Positions 9,493 through 17,556 of a DNA stretch of 64,000 bases are shown here, in pieces. The DNA lies in contig CBDCPI010000001.1 in the NCBI GenBank assembly GCA_965220245.1, positions 124,001 to 188,000 of the forward strand, written 5' to 3'. Under the pieces are notes generated by a model. It was given only the letters and a program-made list of their open reading frames with translations. It was not told where the DNA came from and did not search any database. How positions within the stretch are numbered: the first letter of the stretch is position 1; each line of letters opens with the position of its first letter. The stretch is from CBDCPI01 sp965220245. Lineage in GTDB: Bacteria; Chloroflexota; Dehalococcoidia; Lucifugimonadales; UBA3495. The translations under genes and the position numbers were made by a program.

Positions 9493-9535
9493 AAAGAGAG
9501 CCCTTCGACAAGCTCAGGATGAGCGAGAATGAAGG
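9493..9535. repeat. Partial CCTTCGACAAGCTCAGG repeat between nuoL and nuoM
   Basis: The plus strand reads CCCTTCGACAAGCTCAGGATGAGCG, the core shared with the repeats in the ribosomal cluster. Here it sits on the strand opposite to the genes, in the 101-bp nuoL-nuoM gap. It lacks the GGTGTTAACGG end found near ribosomal genes. Confidence 0.6.
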
Positions 9536-9586
9536 CTTGTGGCATGAGCCGTTGCCGCCACGGTCTGGTCATTAAGGGGGTAGTCA

Positions 9587-11488
9587 TCAAGTGGACCTGA
9601 ACCACCAGAAGATAGCCAGCCCTACCGACCCCAGCACCATGGCCAGGGTGTAGCTGTAGACGTGGCCGGTAACGTGAAGCCGCAGCGTAATCCCGAGCCG
9701 TCTGATGGAGTTGGCTGGCCCATTAACCGCAACATCGTTGACCATTGCCCGGTCGAAGAGCGCGATCATACCGGAGAACACCAGCACCACGCGGTCCACC
9801 ACCCATTGGTAGACTTCATCGAAGTAGTACTTGTTCTCCGCCACCCTAAGCGCCGGGGCGAACCGGTTTTTGACGTTCTCCAAGGAGACCCGGCCCGACA
9901 GGTAAACCAGCCAAGCTCCGGCGAAGGCCCCGACTGCTATTAAGGCCGAGAGGATGCCCAGCCACCACTTGAACTCGAAACCGTGACCTTCGTGGAAAAA
10001 TACGAAGGTGCCAATCCCGTCATAGCTGCCGGGCCAGTTGAAACTAAGGAAGCCAAACCCGACCGCCAGCACCGCCAGCAACACCATGGGCACGGCCATC
10101 GCCCAAGGAGCGTCATGGACGTGCTCCAACCCCTCGCCCAGCCGCCCAAAGAAGGCGACAAAAACCGCCCGGGCCATATACAGGGCGCTCAACACGACGG
10201 TAATCAGGGTGAAGACAATGAACGCCGCGTTCCGGTGATCGGCAACTGCGGCCAGGATTTCGTCCTTACTCCAGAATCCCGCGAGAATCGGAATACCCCC
10301 CAAAGACAGTGCGCCGAGGGAAAAGACCAGCGCCGTCAGCGGCATAACCCGCCGCAGGCCGCCCATTTGCCGGATGTCCTGATGTTCGGTGCTATGGAGC
10401 ACGCTGCCCGCGCCCAAGAACAAGAGGGCCTTGGCAAATCCGTGGGCCAGCAGATGGAAAATCGCAGCAGTATAGCCGAAAGCCCCCAAGGACAGCATCA
10501 TCAGCCCCAAGTGGCTGATGGTGGAATAAGCCAGGATACGCTTCAGGTCGGTGGCTACCAGCGCGATGGTGGAAGTCATTAACGCCGTGACCAACCCTAC
10601 GATAGCCACCACCAGCAACGGGTCGGCGTCGTAAGCCGAGAAAATCGGAAAGGCGCGGGCCACCAGGTAGACCCCGGCCACCACCATGGTCGCCGCGTGG
10701 ATGAGAGCACTGACCGGCGTCGGGCCTTCCATGGCGTCGGGGAGCCACACGTGGAAAGGCACTTGGGCCGACTTGCCCATAGCGCCCAACAACAGCAAGA
10801 TAGCGGCCGTAGTGGTTACGCCTTCGCTCATTGCCCCGCTGCTGGCAGCGTCGAACGCCGCCGTCATGCTGAAGCTACCCACCTCCCGCCACAACAGCAG
10901 CACCCCAACCAGCAGACCCACGTCACCCAATCGGGTAACTATAAAAGCCTTTTTAGCTGCTTCCCTGGCTGCCGGCCGCTCGTGCCAGAACCCAATCAGC
11001 AGATAGGAGCAAATGCCCACCAACTCCCAAGCCACGTAGAGAAGCAGGAAGCTGTCGGCCAGTATCAAGGTGAGCATCGAGGCTGCGAACAGCGAATGGA
11101 CCGCGAAGTACCAGCCAAAGCGCGGGTCTCCGGCCATGTAGCTCAGCGAGTAGACTTGCACCATCAAGGCGACGAAGGTGACCAAGCCCAGCATGACGAT
11201 GGTCAAGGGATCGACGACGATTCCCCACACCAATTGCAACTCTCCGGCTTGGAACCAGGAGTGCTGGTAGCCGCAAGTGAGCGTCTCGGTGTGATGGCTG
11301 ATGTCGCAGTCCTCGGTAGCCGGGGAGGCGCCCAAGAAGCCGCTAAGCACGACCCAGAAAACGACGAAACCGGCGCCGATGGCAAGGATGGAGAGGAAAG
11401 CGCCCTTGGCGGGCAAGCGGTCGCCAAGCACTACGATAATGGGGGCGGCGGCGAAGCAGAAAACGGGGATAAGCCAGGCCCACTCCAT
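9587..11488 (-). CDS. nuoL: NADH-quinone oxidoreductase subunit L
   Basis: A 633-residue antiporter-like subunit, the distal end of the complex I membrane arm with its long lateral helix at the C-terminus. Motifs include AWELVGICSYLLIGFW with the conserved Glu, QVPFHVWLPDAMEGPTPVSALIHAATMV and LKRILAYSTISHLGLM. It has around 16 membrane segments. An unusual short loop near residues 60-72 contains two Cys (EDCDISHHTETLTCGY). It starts at ATG and is separated from nuoK by 43 bp. Confidence 0.96.
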   Translation of the reverse strand: MEWAWLIPVFCFAAAPIIVVLGDRLPAKGAFLSILAIGAGFVVFWVVLSGFLGASPATEDCDISHHTETLTCGYQHSWFQAGELQLVWGIVVDPLTIVMLGLVTFVALMVQVYSLSYMAGDPRFGWYFAVHSLFAASMLTLILADSFLLLYVAWELVGICSYLLIGFWHERPAAREAAKKAFIVTRLGDVGLLVGVLLLWREVGSFSMTAAFDAASSGAMSEGVTTTAAILLLLGAMGKSAQVPFHVWLPDAMEGPTPVSALIHAATMVVAGVYLVARAFPIFSAYDADPLLVVAIVGLVTALMTSTIALVATDLKRILAYSTISHLGLMMLSLGAFGYTAAIFHLLAHGFAKALLFLGAGSVLHSTEHQDIRQMGGLRRVMPLTALVFSLGALSLGGIPILAGFWSKDEILAAVADHRNAAFIVFTLITVVLSALYMARAVFVAFFGRLGEGLEHVHDAPWAMAVPMVLLAVLAVGFGFLSFNWPGSYDGIGTFVFFHEGHGFEFKWWLGILSALIAVGAFAGAWLVYLSGRVSLENVKNRFAPALRVAENKYYFDEVYQWVVDRVVLVFSGMIALFDRAMVNDVAVNGPANSIRRLGITLRLHVTGHVYSYTLAMVLGSVGLAIFWWFRST

Positions 11489-11531
11489 TACAGACCGGCT
11501 CCCGCCAACTTAACCCTGCAATTCCTCGCTT

Positions 11532-11852
11532 TTACCATTTCATAATATCGATTTCGTCGACGTTTACGGTGGAGCGGTTGCGGTACATGCGTAGGATGAT
11601 CGCCAGCGCCAACCCCACTTCCGCGGCGGCGATGGTGATGATGAAGATAGCGATGATTTGGCCGTCGAACTTGATGAAGTTGCCGGAGCCGTCCAAATGG
11701 GCCGCCGCCGCGATCAGGTTGATGTTCACCGCATTGAGCATCAACTCGATGGACATGACGATAAGCACGGCGCTGCGGCGGGCTAGCACTCCGTAGAGGC
11801 CGATGGCAAATAAAGCGGCGCTTAAGACCTGAAAGTAGAACAGGTCGACCAT
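11532..11852 (-). CDS. nuoK: NADH-quinone oxidoreductase subunit K
   Basis: A 106-residue, three-helix membrane subunit. IGLYGVLARRSAVLIVMSIELMLNAVN carries the conserved Glu of helix 2 used in proton transfer, and a second Glu is in helix 3 (AAEVGLALAIIL). It starts 3 bp after the nuoJ stop, so the two are coupled. Confidence 0.96.
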   Translation of the reverse strand: MVDLFYFQVLSAALFAIGLYGVLARRSAVLIVMSIELMLNAVNINLIAAAAHLDGSGNFIKFDGQIIAIFIITIAAAEVGLALAIILRMYRNRSTVNVDEIDIMKW

Positions 11853-11855
11853 GAT

Positions 11856-12353
11856 CTAGCCTTCACCCCGGCCCGACCGGGCGATGATGATGGCGCCGAC
11901 CAAGGCCACCAGCAATACCAAGGACGCGACCTCGAAAGGTATGGCCCATCGCGTGAAGAGGGAGTTGGCCAGCTCACTGAACGCCGGGCTCTGGGCTTCG
12001 GTGCCCTTCACGGCATTAATCAGGAACGACGGAATTAATACCCCAAGGAGTCCCAAGGCCGCGATTGCGGCCAATGGCCATTGCTTATTGTCGGAGATTC
12101 TAGGGTAATCTGCGCCTCGGGTCAGCATTATGGCGAAGAGCAGCACGATAATGACCGCGCCGCCGTAGATAAGCACTTGCACTAACGCCAAGAACTCGGC
12201 AAAGAGTATCAGGTATACACCGGCCACCGCGACCAAGGACAGCAAAAGGGCTAACGCAGCGTGGACCACGTTTCTGGTCAGGACCACTCCCATCCCCCCG
12301 CCCAAGGTCAACACCGCCAACAATATGAAGAGGAACCAAGCCATAGTCAACAT
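11856..12353 (-). CDS. nuoJ: NADH-quinone oxidoreductase subunit J
   Basis: A 165-residue subunit with five hydrophobic helices. The region AEFLALVQVLIYGGAVIIVLLFAIMLT carries the pi-bulge helix characteristic of NuoJ. It reads from ATG at 12353 (a second in-frame ATG is 3 codons on), preceded by AGGG. Just upstream is a perfect 18-bp inverted repeat (12361-12397), which may affect expression of the J-K-L-M-N half of the operon. Confidence 0.95.
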   Translation of the reverse strand: MLTMAWFLFILLAVLTLGGGMGVVLTRNVVHAALALLLSLVAVAGVYLILFAEFLALVQVLIYGGAVIIVLLFAIMLTRGADYPRISDNKQWPLAAIAALGLLGVLIPSFLINAVKGTEAQSPAFSELANSLFTRWAIPFEVASLVLLVALVGAIIIARSGRGEG

Positions 12354-12360
12354 ACCCTAG

Positions 12361-12397
12361 CAAACGACCAGTCCCGCTGAGCGGGACTGGTCGTTTG
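12361..12397. promoter_or_regulatory. Perfect 18-bp inverted repeat upstream of nuoJ
   Basis: CAAACGACCAGTCCCGCT and its exact complement are separated by a single G, giving one of the strongest hairpins in the window. It lies between the small Cys protein gene and nuoJ, 8 bp before the nuoJ start. No U-run follows it on the minus strand, so it is not a classic intrinsic terminator. It may be an mRNA processing or stability stem, a partial terminator, or a protein-binding palindrome. Confidence 0.75.
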
Positions 12398-12463
12398 GGC
12401 AATCATGGTGCGGCTTAGCTGGATCATTATATCCGATGGGAGATCGGGGAAGAAACGCAACCT

Positions 12464-12742
12464 CTACCGCTTGCCAAGAAGTTTTTTAATAATGCCGGCA
12501 CCGCCCTGGGTTTTTTCTTGGGACAAGTCAATCGTGCCCAGTAGGGTGCAACTTGCACAGGCGCAGCCCACTGGATGCCGCTTCACCGGCTCCTTCATGC
12601 CCTTTTTCTTCTTTTGCTTTGGCGCCTTCTTCGCTTTTGCTGCTTGCTTGTTCAGGAACTTATCGGTGCAGTCCTGACAAGTACAAGCTGCCGGATGTTT
12701 GGCTGAAAGGTTCAGCCGCCGTTCGTCTTCTCGCCTTGGCAT
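12464..12742 (-). CDS. Small Lys-rich protein with duplicated HPxxCxCxxC motif
   Basis: A 92-residue hypothetical protein, not recognised as a named family. It contains two copies of HPxxCxCxxC: His16/Cys20/Cys22/Cys25 and His56/Cys60/Cys62/Cys65, separated by a strongly basic linker (QKKKKGMK and neighbouring lysines). Six cysteines and two histidines could bind one or two Zn2+ or an iron-sulfur centre. It starts 9 bp after the nuoI stop and lies before nuoJ, so it is cotranscribed with complex I. An assembly, redox or metal-delivery role is only an inference from context. Confidence 0.7.
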   Translation of the reverse strand: MPRREDERRLNLSAKHPAACTCQDCTDKFLNKQAAKAKKAPKQKKKKGMKEPVKRHPVGCACASCTLLGTIDLSQEKTQGGAGIIKKLLGKR

Positions 12743-12751
12743 TGATCTTTC

Positions 12752-13288
12752 CTATTGATTTGGTTCCTGGGTACTGGCTTGCTTCGCCCGTTGTGTCGGC
12801 GGAATCCAATCCATCTCTTTTTGGAACTTGGAGCCTAACTCCAGCAGAGCCGGTAAATCCATACGGTCGCCGTTTCGCTGGTAGGTGCTCAACTCATGCT
12901 CATGGCTCATAACGATGGCGTCAAAGTTGCACACCTCAACGCAAATCCCGCACAGTATACACCGGTTTAGATTGATTTCGAAGTTGTCTACAATCTTGCG
13001 CCGGTGGCTGCGCCCCTCTTGCTGGGCCGGATTGTCCTTCATGGTAGCAGACATGCACTGGGTCGGACAGTTGCGGATACAGACCATGCACCCGGTGCAG
13101 TAGGGCTCCTCTATTTGGCCGTCCCAAGTCAAAGCGGGGAAACCCATGAACCGGTCCTGCACCGGCGTCGGAGCGTCAACCCGTTTCAGGAAGTTGCCCG
13201 TCTGCGGATATTGGCGGGTCACCGGTTGGCGGAGCCCGTTTACCGTGGAAATCAGGGTGACCCAGAGCCCCTTGAGACTATATAACAT
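12752..13288 (-). CDS. nuoI: NADH-quinone oxidoreductase subunit I
   Basis: A 178-residue 8Fe ferredoxin-like subunit linking the peripheral arm to the quinone site. Two [4Fe-4S] motifs are complete: Cys64/67/70/74 and Cys110/113/116/120, each followed by the Pro or Asn-Phe seen in the family. The N-terminal amphipathic helix (LKGLWVTLISTVNGL) is present. The gene is separated from nuoH by 212 bp containing family A repeat copy 2, a large gap for this operon. Confidence 0.96.
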   Translation of the reverse strand: MLYSLKGLWVTLISTVNGLRQPVTRQYPQTGNFLKRVDAPTPVQDRFMGFPALTWDGQIEEPYCTGCMVCIRNCPTQCMSATMKDNPAQQEGRSHRRKIVDNFEINLNRCILCGICVEVCNFDAIVMSHEHELSTYQRNGDRMDLPALLELGSKFQKEMDWIPPTQRAKQASTQEPNQ

Positions 13289-13338
13289 TCCCTACCTCTT
13301 TTATGACCCGGCTTGGGGCGCTAATCAGGGCCTTTTCA

Positions 13339-13484
13339 TTGTCACTCCGAGCACAGTCACCCTGAGCGCAGCGAAGGGTCTAAAGTCCTTGATTACGTTC
13401 CCTTTCTTCGATACTCGGACCAGGTTCTTGCTGAAGGATTTTAGATTCTTCGCCTACGGCTCAGAATGACATTTTCCCAGAATG
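13339..13484. repeat. Dispersed repeat family A, copy 2
   Basis: About 146 bp nearly identical to 2161-2311, with the same ends (TTGTCACTC and TCAGAATGACATTTTCC). It occupies most of the nuoH-nuoI gap and so lies inside the transcribed operon. The shared orientation and conserved ends suggest mobile or REP-like origin. A strong interior stem is not obvious by eye. Confidence 0.8.
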
Positions 13485-13500
13485 AATAGGCCCTGGGCAC

Positions 13501-14676
13501 CTAATTGACAGCTCCCGGAGTCCCGTTGCTTTCGGCCCCGGGTGTAGTTAGCCGGTGCTGTAGCGCCTGCTGCCTGGCCCACACCTCGGCGACCCGGTGG
13601 GCGGGCCCCACCATCCGTTTGTAGATTACGTAGGCTACAACCACCAGTCCGGCCAGCGACATGAGCGACAGGGACCAAGCCGGCCAGTTATAAAACTGGT
13701 AAATTCCGGTAATCACAATGGTCAAGAAGGACATCGGGATCATTACTTTCCAGGCAAAGGCCATCAATTGGTCGATGCGCAGCCTGGGGAAGGTCCCTCG
13801 AATCCAGAAGATAGCCAGCACCACCGCATAGGCCTTTATCAGGAACCAAACGATCCCCCAATTGCCCGAAAGCCAAGGCCCGGACCAACCGCCGATGAAC
13901 AAGAGCGTCACCAGTGCCGCGATGGCGAAAGTATTGATGTACTCGGCTAGGAAGAAAACCGACCAGTGGGCGCCGCTGTATTCCACAAAGGGTCCGCCCA
14001 CGATCTCCGACTCGGCGAAGTAGATGTCGAAGGGCGTGCGGCCAACCTCGGCCAGCCCGGCGATGAAGAATATAACCAACCCCAAAGGCTGGACCGCTAG
14101 GAAGGGGTAGTCGCCCTGCCGGGCCACAATTTCCCGTATGTCCAAGGACTCGGCCAACATGCCTACCGAGATAGCCACCATGATGATCGGTATTTCGTAG
14201 CTGATTAGCTGGGCTGCCGCTCTAAGCCCTCCCAGGGTGCCGTACTTGTTGGCCGAGCCCCAGCCAGCCATTACCAGGCCAAGGATGCCGATAACCGCAA
14301 AGGCTATTATGTAAAACAGTCCCAAGTCCAGGTTTTTCAACACCGCGGTTTGAGCGCCCGGTATGGTAACCCAGACCATGAAGGCTGAGACGATGACGAT
14401 CAGGGGCGCCGCCCAAAATATCGCCCGGTCCGATTCGGCGGGGACTATGTCCTCTTTGATAACCAACTTAATGGCGTCGGCAATGGGTTGCAACAGGCCC
14501 ATGGGGCCGGTGCGGGTCGGGCCCAAGCGTCGTTGCAGCCGTCCGAGGACCTTACGCTCCAGCCAAGTCAGAGACAGCACCACCACCGACAAGGACACAA
14601 ACAGCAGGAGCAGGCCCAGCAAAATCCAGCCGAAGCCGGCGGCGCTGATGCCGAGAATTGGCACCGGGAACGTCAC
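13501..14676 (-). CDS. nuoH: NADH-quinone oxidoreductase subunit H
   Basis: A 391-residue, eight-helix membrane subunit that forms the quinone chamber with NuoB and NuoD. Signature stretches are WLERKVLGRLQRRLGPTRTGP with the QP region LLQPIADAIKLVIKED, and AEVGRTPFDIYFAESEIVGG with the acidic residues near the quinone. It is somewhat longer than usual because of a C-terminal tail after residue 345. Its GTG start overlaps the nuoD stop by 4 bp. Confidence 0.96.
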   Translation of the reverse strand: MTFPVPILGISAAGFGWILLGLLLLFVSLSVVVLSLTWLERKVLGRLQRRLGPTRTGPMGLLQPIADAIKLVIKEDIVPAESDRAIFWAAPLIVIVSAFMVWVTIPGAQTAVLKNLDLGLFYIIAFAVIGILGLVMAGWGSANKYGTLGGLRAAAQLISYEIPIIMVAISVGMLAESLDIREIVARQGDYPFLAVQPLGLVIFFIAGLAEVGRTPFDIYFAESEIVGGPFVEYSGAHWSVFFLAEYINTFAIAALVTLLFIGGWSGPWLSGNWGIVWFLIKAYAVVLAIFWIRGTFPRLRIDQLMAFAWKVMIPMSFLTIVITGIYQFYNWPAWSLSLMSLAGLVVVAYVIYKRMVGPAHRVAEVWARQQALQHRLTTPGAESNGTPGAVN

Positions 14677-15803
14677 CGGTCTACCTCTCCCAGGACGATG
14701 TCCAACGAACCCAAGATCACCACCGAGTCAGCAATCCAGGAATCCTTAAGCAAGTGCCTAATCGCCGATAGGTTGCAGAAGGACGGCGGCCGGACCTTTA
14801 CCCGGTAGGGCTTGTCGGTGCCGTCGCTCACCAGGTAGACCCCAATCTCGCCCCTGGGGTTCTCCGCCCGCATAAAGACCTCTCCCCTAGGCGGGCGAAT
14901 CAACCGACGGCCCAGAGACGACGCCACGTTCCCCGACGGCATCTGCGCCAAGGCCTGCCGGATTATCCGCAAGGACTGGTACATTTCTTGGACCCGAACA
15001 TAGTGACGGTCCCAGCTATCGCCATCCAGCCCTACCGGAACGTCGAAATCAAACCTATCGTAAACCGAGTAGGGCGCCGCCTTGCGCAAGTCATAGTTGA
15101 CCCCGCAAGCCCGCAGGCACGGACCCGTAAGGCCAAAGTCGATAGCATCTTCGGCTGAAATGACTCCAACGTCCTTTAGCCTTACCAAAAATATCTCGTT
15201 GAAAGTCAACAACTTGTCCGACTCCTCCACGTCCTCCTCTATCAGACGCAGCAGGTCCGTGACCAGTTGCTCGAAGTTGCTGGGCAGGTCCTCCTTCAAG
15301 CCCCCGACGCGAAAGAAGTTGTGCATCATGCGGGCGCCGGAAACGGCCTCGAATAGCGACTGTATCCGCTCTCGGCCCCGGAAGCAGAACATGGACGGGG
15401 TCATGGCGCCAGCGTCGAGCCCCATAGTGGCCACGAAAAGCAGGTGGCTGGCAATCCGGTTTAGCTCGCAGAGAATAACCCGGGCGTATTCGGCGCGCTC
15501 CGGGACCTCCAGCCCCATCAGTTTCTCGACCGCCATGCAGAAAGCCAACTCGTTGTTGAAGTTGGCGATGTAGTCCATCCGGTCGAACAGCGTGATTATT
15601 TGGGCGTACTGTTCGCCTTCACAAAGCTTCTCCGACCCCCGGTGGAGGTAGCCGATGTAGGGCTCCGAGTCTACGATTTTCTCGCCATCCACCCACAGGA
15701 CCAAGCGGAAGACTCCGTGGGTCGAAGGGTGCTGCGGCCCCATGTTGAGGAGCATCTCGATGGGTTCCGCATCGGGGACGATACGCAGTTGCTCTTGCGT
15801 CAT
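14673..15803 (-). CDS. nuoD: NADH-quinone oxidoreductase subunit D
   Basis: A 376-residue 49-kDa-type subunit that lines the quinone tunnel. It contains MGPQHPSTHGVFRL at residues 18-31 with the quinone-contact His, LHRGSEKLCEG, FDRMDYIANFNNE, and a C-terminal GDIGVYL-like stretch (RGEIGVYLVSDGTDKPYR) ending GEVDR. Hydrogenase-type Ni ligands are absent, as expected. It overlaps nuoH by 4 bp and, at its start, the HicB-like gene upstream by 4 bp. Confidence 0.97.
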   Translation of the reverse strand: MTQEQLRIVPDAEPIEMLLNMGPQHPSTHGVFRLVLWVDGEKIVDSEPYIGYLHRGSEKLCEGEQYAQIITLFDRMDYIANFNNELAFCMAVEKLMGLEVPERAEYARVILCELNRIASHLLFVATMGLDAGAMTPSMFCFRGRERIQSLFEAVSGARMMHNFFRVGGLKEDLPSNFEQLVTDLLRLIEEDVEESDKLLTFNEIFLVRLKDVGVISAEDAIDFGLTGPCLRACGVNYDLRKAAPYSVYDRFDFDVPVGLDGDSWDRHYVRVQEMYQSLRIIRQALAQMPSGNVASSLGRRLIRPPRGEVFMRAENPRGEIGVYLVSDGTDKPYRVKVRPPSFCNLSAIRHLLKDSWIADSVVILGSLDIVLGEVDR

Positions 15804-16210
15804 TGTTCTAAAGGACCGCCGGTCTCAAATATTACGATGTTCGGGTCTTTGACCGGGGCCACCTCGTTGCTGATCCAAGCTTCGTCATCGAAATAGAACC
15901 CGGCCTCGATCAAGACCTCGTCTAGAATACCCAAAGCGTCACAGTCTTCCAAGTATTGGGCAACTTGGACCCGCAGGGATTCCCGCGCTTCTTCCGAAGA
16001 ATCGCCAAAGGCGGTAATCAACAACTCGGCGCACACGGCTTGGTGCGCCTTGGCGGAGCGAGATTCTTGAATTTGGTAAGTGATCCGGCATTTATCTTCA
16101 CCGGTAGTTTCCGGCTGGTCTTCTGGTAAATCTTCTGGCAGTAATTCTTCCGGCCCTTCGACTGGGCTCAGGACAGGCCTCGGCCGGTTGTTCTTCATGT
16201 TGTTCTTCAT
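15800..16210 (-). CDS. HicB-like protein inside the nuo operon, longer paralog
   Basis: A 136-residue protein. Residues about 40-115 share a pattern with the next gene upstream: a short beta hairpin, a GFG/AFG-D-S segment, a helix EARESLRVQVAQYLED, then L-x-E-x-L-x-E-A-G-F. This fits the HicB-like (partial RNase H-like) fold found as antitoxins and in free-standing copies. The N-terminus contains RPVLSPVEGP, the translation of a dispersed CCTTCGACTGGGCTCAGGACAGG repeat, and begins with a tandem 12-bp duplication (MKNNMKNN). It overlaps nuoD by 4 bp. No HicA partner is visible. Confidence 0.6.
   Translation of the reverse strand: MKNNMKNNRPRPVLSPVEGPEELLPEDLPEDQPETTGEDKCRITYQIQESRSAKAHQAVCAELLITAFGDSSEEARESLRVQVAQYLEDCDALGILDEVLIEAGFYFDDEAWISNEVAPVKDPNIVIFETGGPLEQ
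16146..16186. repeat. REP-like repeat read as coding sequence
   Basis: The segment CGGCCCTTCGACTGGGCTC followed by AGGACAGGCC belongs to the same broad family as the CCTTCGACAAGCTCAGG units elsewhere in the window. It lies in frame in the N-terminal part of the HicB-like gene, where it encodes RPVLSPVEGP. The repeat probably extended the reading frame. Confidence 0.65.
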
Positions 16211-16250
16211 TTAGAGGTTCGTTCATTCGATGTTCGTGGCCTTTGGGAAA

Positions 16251-16508
16251 CTACTCTAAAGACTCGACCAGAAACTCCAACTGGAGCTCGGTGTCCTCTT
16301 CTACTCCGGGGAATCCGGCGTCGGCAAGGGCTTGCTCCAGATTCTCCAGCCCATCTTGGGCCTCGATCCAAGAGCGCATCGCTTGGATCAACTCATCCTC
16401 GGCGTCTTGGACAGACTCACCGAACCCTGCCAAGGGAAGCTGCTCTACTCTTGCCACATAGCCTTCATCTTCCTTAGCTACTCGGGCGGTCAGCAGCAGT
16501 TGTTCCAT
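16251..16508 (-). CDS. HicB-like protein inside the nuo operon, short paralog
   Basis: An 85-residue protein with the pattern LTARVAKEDEGYVARVEQLPLAGFGES, then a helix ending in MRSWIE, matching HicB-like folds. The C-terminal LEQALADAGFPGVEED aligns with the same region of the neighbouring longer gene, so the two are probably duplicates. It lies 6 bp after nuoC and 40 bp before the longer copy, splitting the nuoC-nuoD pair. No RNA-interference-type HicA toxin is seen nearby, so a stand-alone regulatory or structural role is possible but unknown. Confidence 0.6.
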   Translation of the reverse strand: MEQLLLTARVAKEDEGYVARVEQLPLAGFGESVQDAEDELIQAMRSWIEAQDGLENLEQALADAGFPGVEEDTELQLEFLVESLE

Positions 16509-16514
16509 GTCCGG

Positions 16515-17036
16515 CTAGAACTCCTGATAGTCGTTAAACGGGAACTCTTTGCGTCCGGGATAGCCTTCGAAACCTTCGTACAGCAGCAACGGGGTCAAGC
16601 CAGGGTGCCCTTCAAACTCTACGCCAAACAGGTCGTGGGCTTCCCGCTCATACCACTCACCGGCCTTCCAGACGGGCGTCACCGACGGGAGCCGGGGGTC
16701 TTCGGTGGGGACCCTGGTCTTGACCACCAGGGTCCGGTCGGGGTCGAGACAATGGAGGAAGTAGACTAATTCGAGATAATCCTGGTAGTCGACGCAGGCC
16801 AAACACAGTAGCTGACGCATAGTTAACCTGGAGTCCTCTTTAGCCAAGCGGCACACTTGGGCGGTGTCTCCAGGCTCCACCGTGACCAACGGCAGATTAT
16901 CCACTACCCCGGCCGTGGGATGAAAGTCTTTGAGGACTTCCTGAGAAGCCCGAAGCACTTCCAAGCCGGAAGGACTCAGGCCTTCGAATTCGACCTCAGT
17001 GACCTCCGCCGGTTGTGGACTAGCGTCTTCCGCCAC
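16515..17036 (-). CDS. nuoC: NADH-quinone oxidoreductase subunit C
   Basis: A 173-residue 30-kDa-type peripheral subunit. The C-terminal signature WYEREAHDLFGVEFEGHP and the final GYPGRKEFPFNDY are typical; the protein bridges NuoB/I and NuoD. It starts with GTG and overlaps nuoB by 17 bp. It is not fused to nuoD, and two unrelated small genes intervene. Confidence 0.94.
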   Translation of the reverse strand: MAEDASPQPAEVTEVEFEGLSPSGLEVLRASQEVLKDFHPTAGVVDNLPLVTVEPGDTAQVCRLAKEDSRLTMRQLLCLACVDYQDYLELVYFLHCLDPDRTLVVKTRVPTEDPRLPSVTPVWKAGEWYEREAHDLFGVEFEGHPGLTPLLLYEGFEGYPGRKEFPFNDYQEF

Positions 17037-17556
17037 CGTCTTTGGCGTCCTGCATTATCTTTTCTTGCAGCTTGAGAATACCGTACAGCAATGCTTCGGG
17101 ACGGGGCGGACAGCCCGGCACGTACACATCAACCGGTACGATGTGGTCCACGCCCATAACGACGGAGTAGGAGCGATAGTAGGGTCCGCCATTGGTGGCG
17201 CAACTGCCCATGGCAATGACCCATTTGGGCTCCGGCATCTGGTCGTAGAGCAACCTGAGGGGGTCCGCCATCTTCTTGACCACGGTGCCAGCCACGATCA
17301 TGACGTCCGACTGGCGGGGCGAGGGCCAAGTAACCACGCCGAACCGGTCGAAATCGTGATGGGCCATGTAGGTGGACATCATCTCGATGGCGCAGCAAGC
17401 CAAGCCGAAGGTCATCATCCACAAGGATGACTTGCGGGCCATGGCGAATAATTGGTCCGTGCTAGTGGTGATAACTCCCGGGATCTTATTGGATATATTC
17501 TGATCGAACAGGCTCGGTGCCGGAACGTTACCTGGCCCAGTTGTTATTTCTGCCAC
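17020..17556 (-). CDS. nuoB: NADH-quinone oxidoreductase subunit B
   Basis: A 178-residue subunit carrying the terminal iron-sulfur cluster N2. The four cluster cysteines are all present: the adjacent pair Cys54-Cys55 (FGLACCAIEM), Cys119 (MGSCATNGG) and Cys149 (VPGCPPRPEAL). The N- and C-terminal extensions are short. Its GTG start overlaps nuoA by 13 bp and its end overlaps nuoC by 17 bp, so the three genes are tightly coupled. Confidence 0.97.
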   Translation of the reverse strand: MAEITTGPGNVPAPSLFDQNISNKIPGVITTSTDQLFAMARKSSLWMMTFGLACCAIEMMSTYMAHHDFDRFGVVTWPSPRQSDVMIVAGTVVKKMADPLRLLYDQMPEPKWVIAMGSCATNGGPYYRSYSVVMGVDHIVPVDVYVPGCPPRPEALLYGILKLQEKIMQDAKDGGGRR

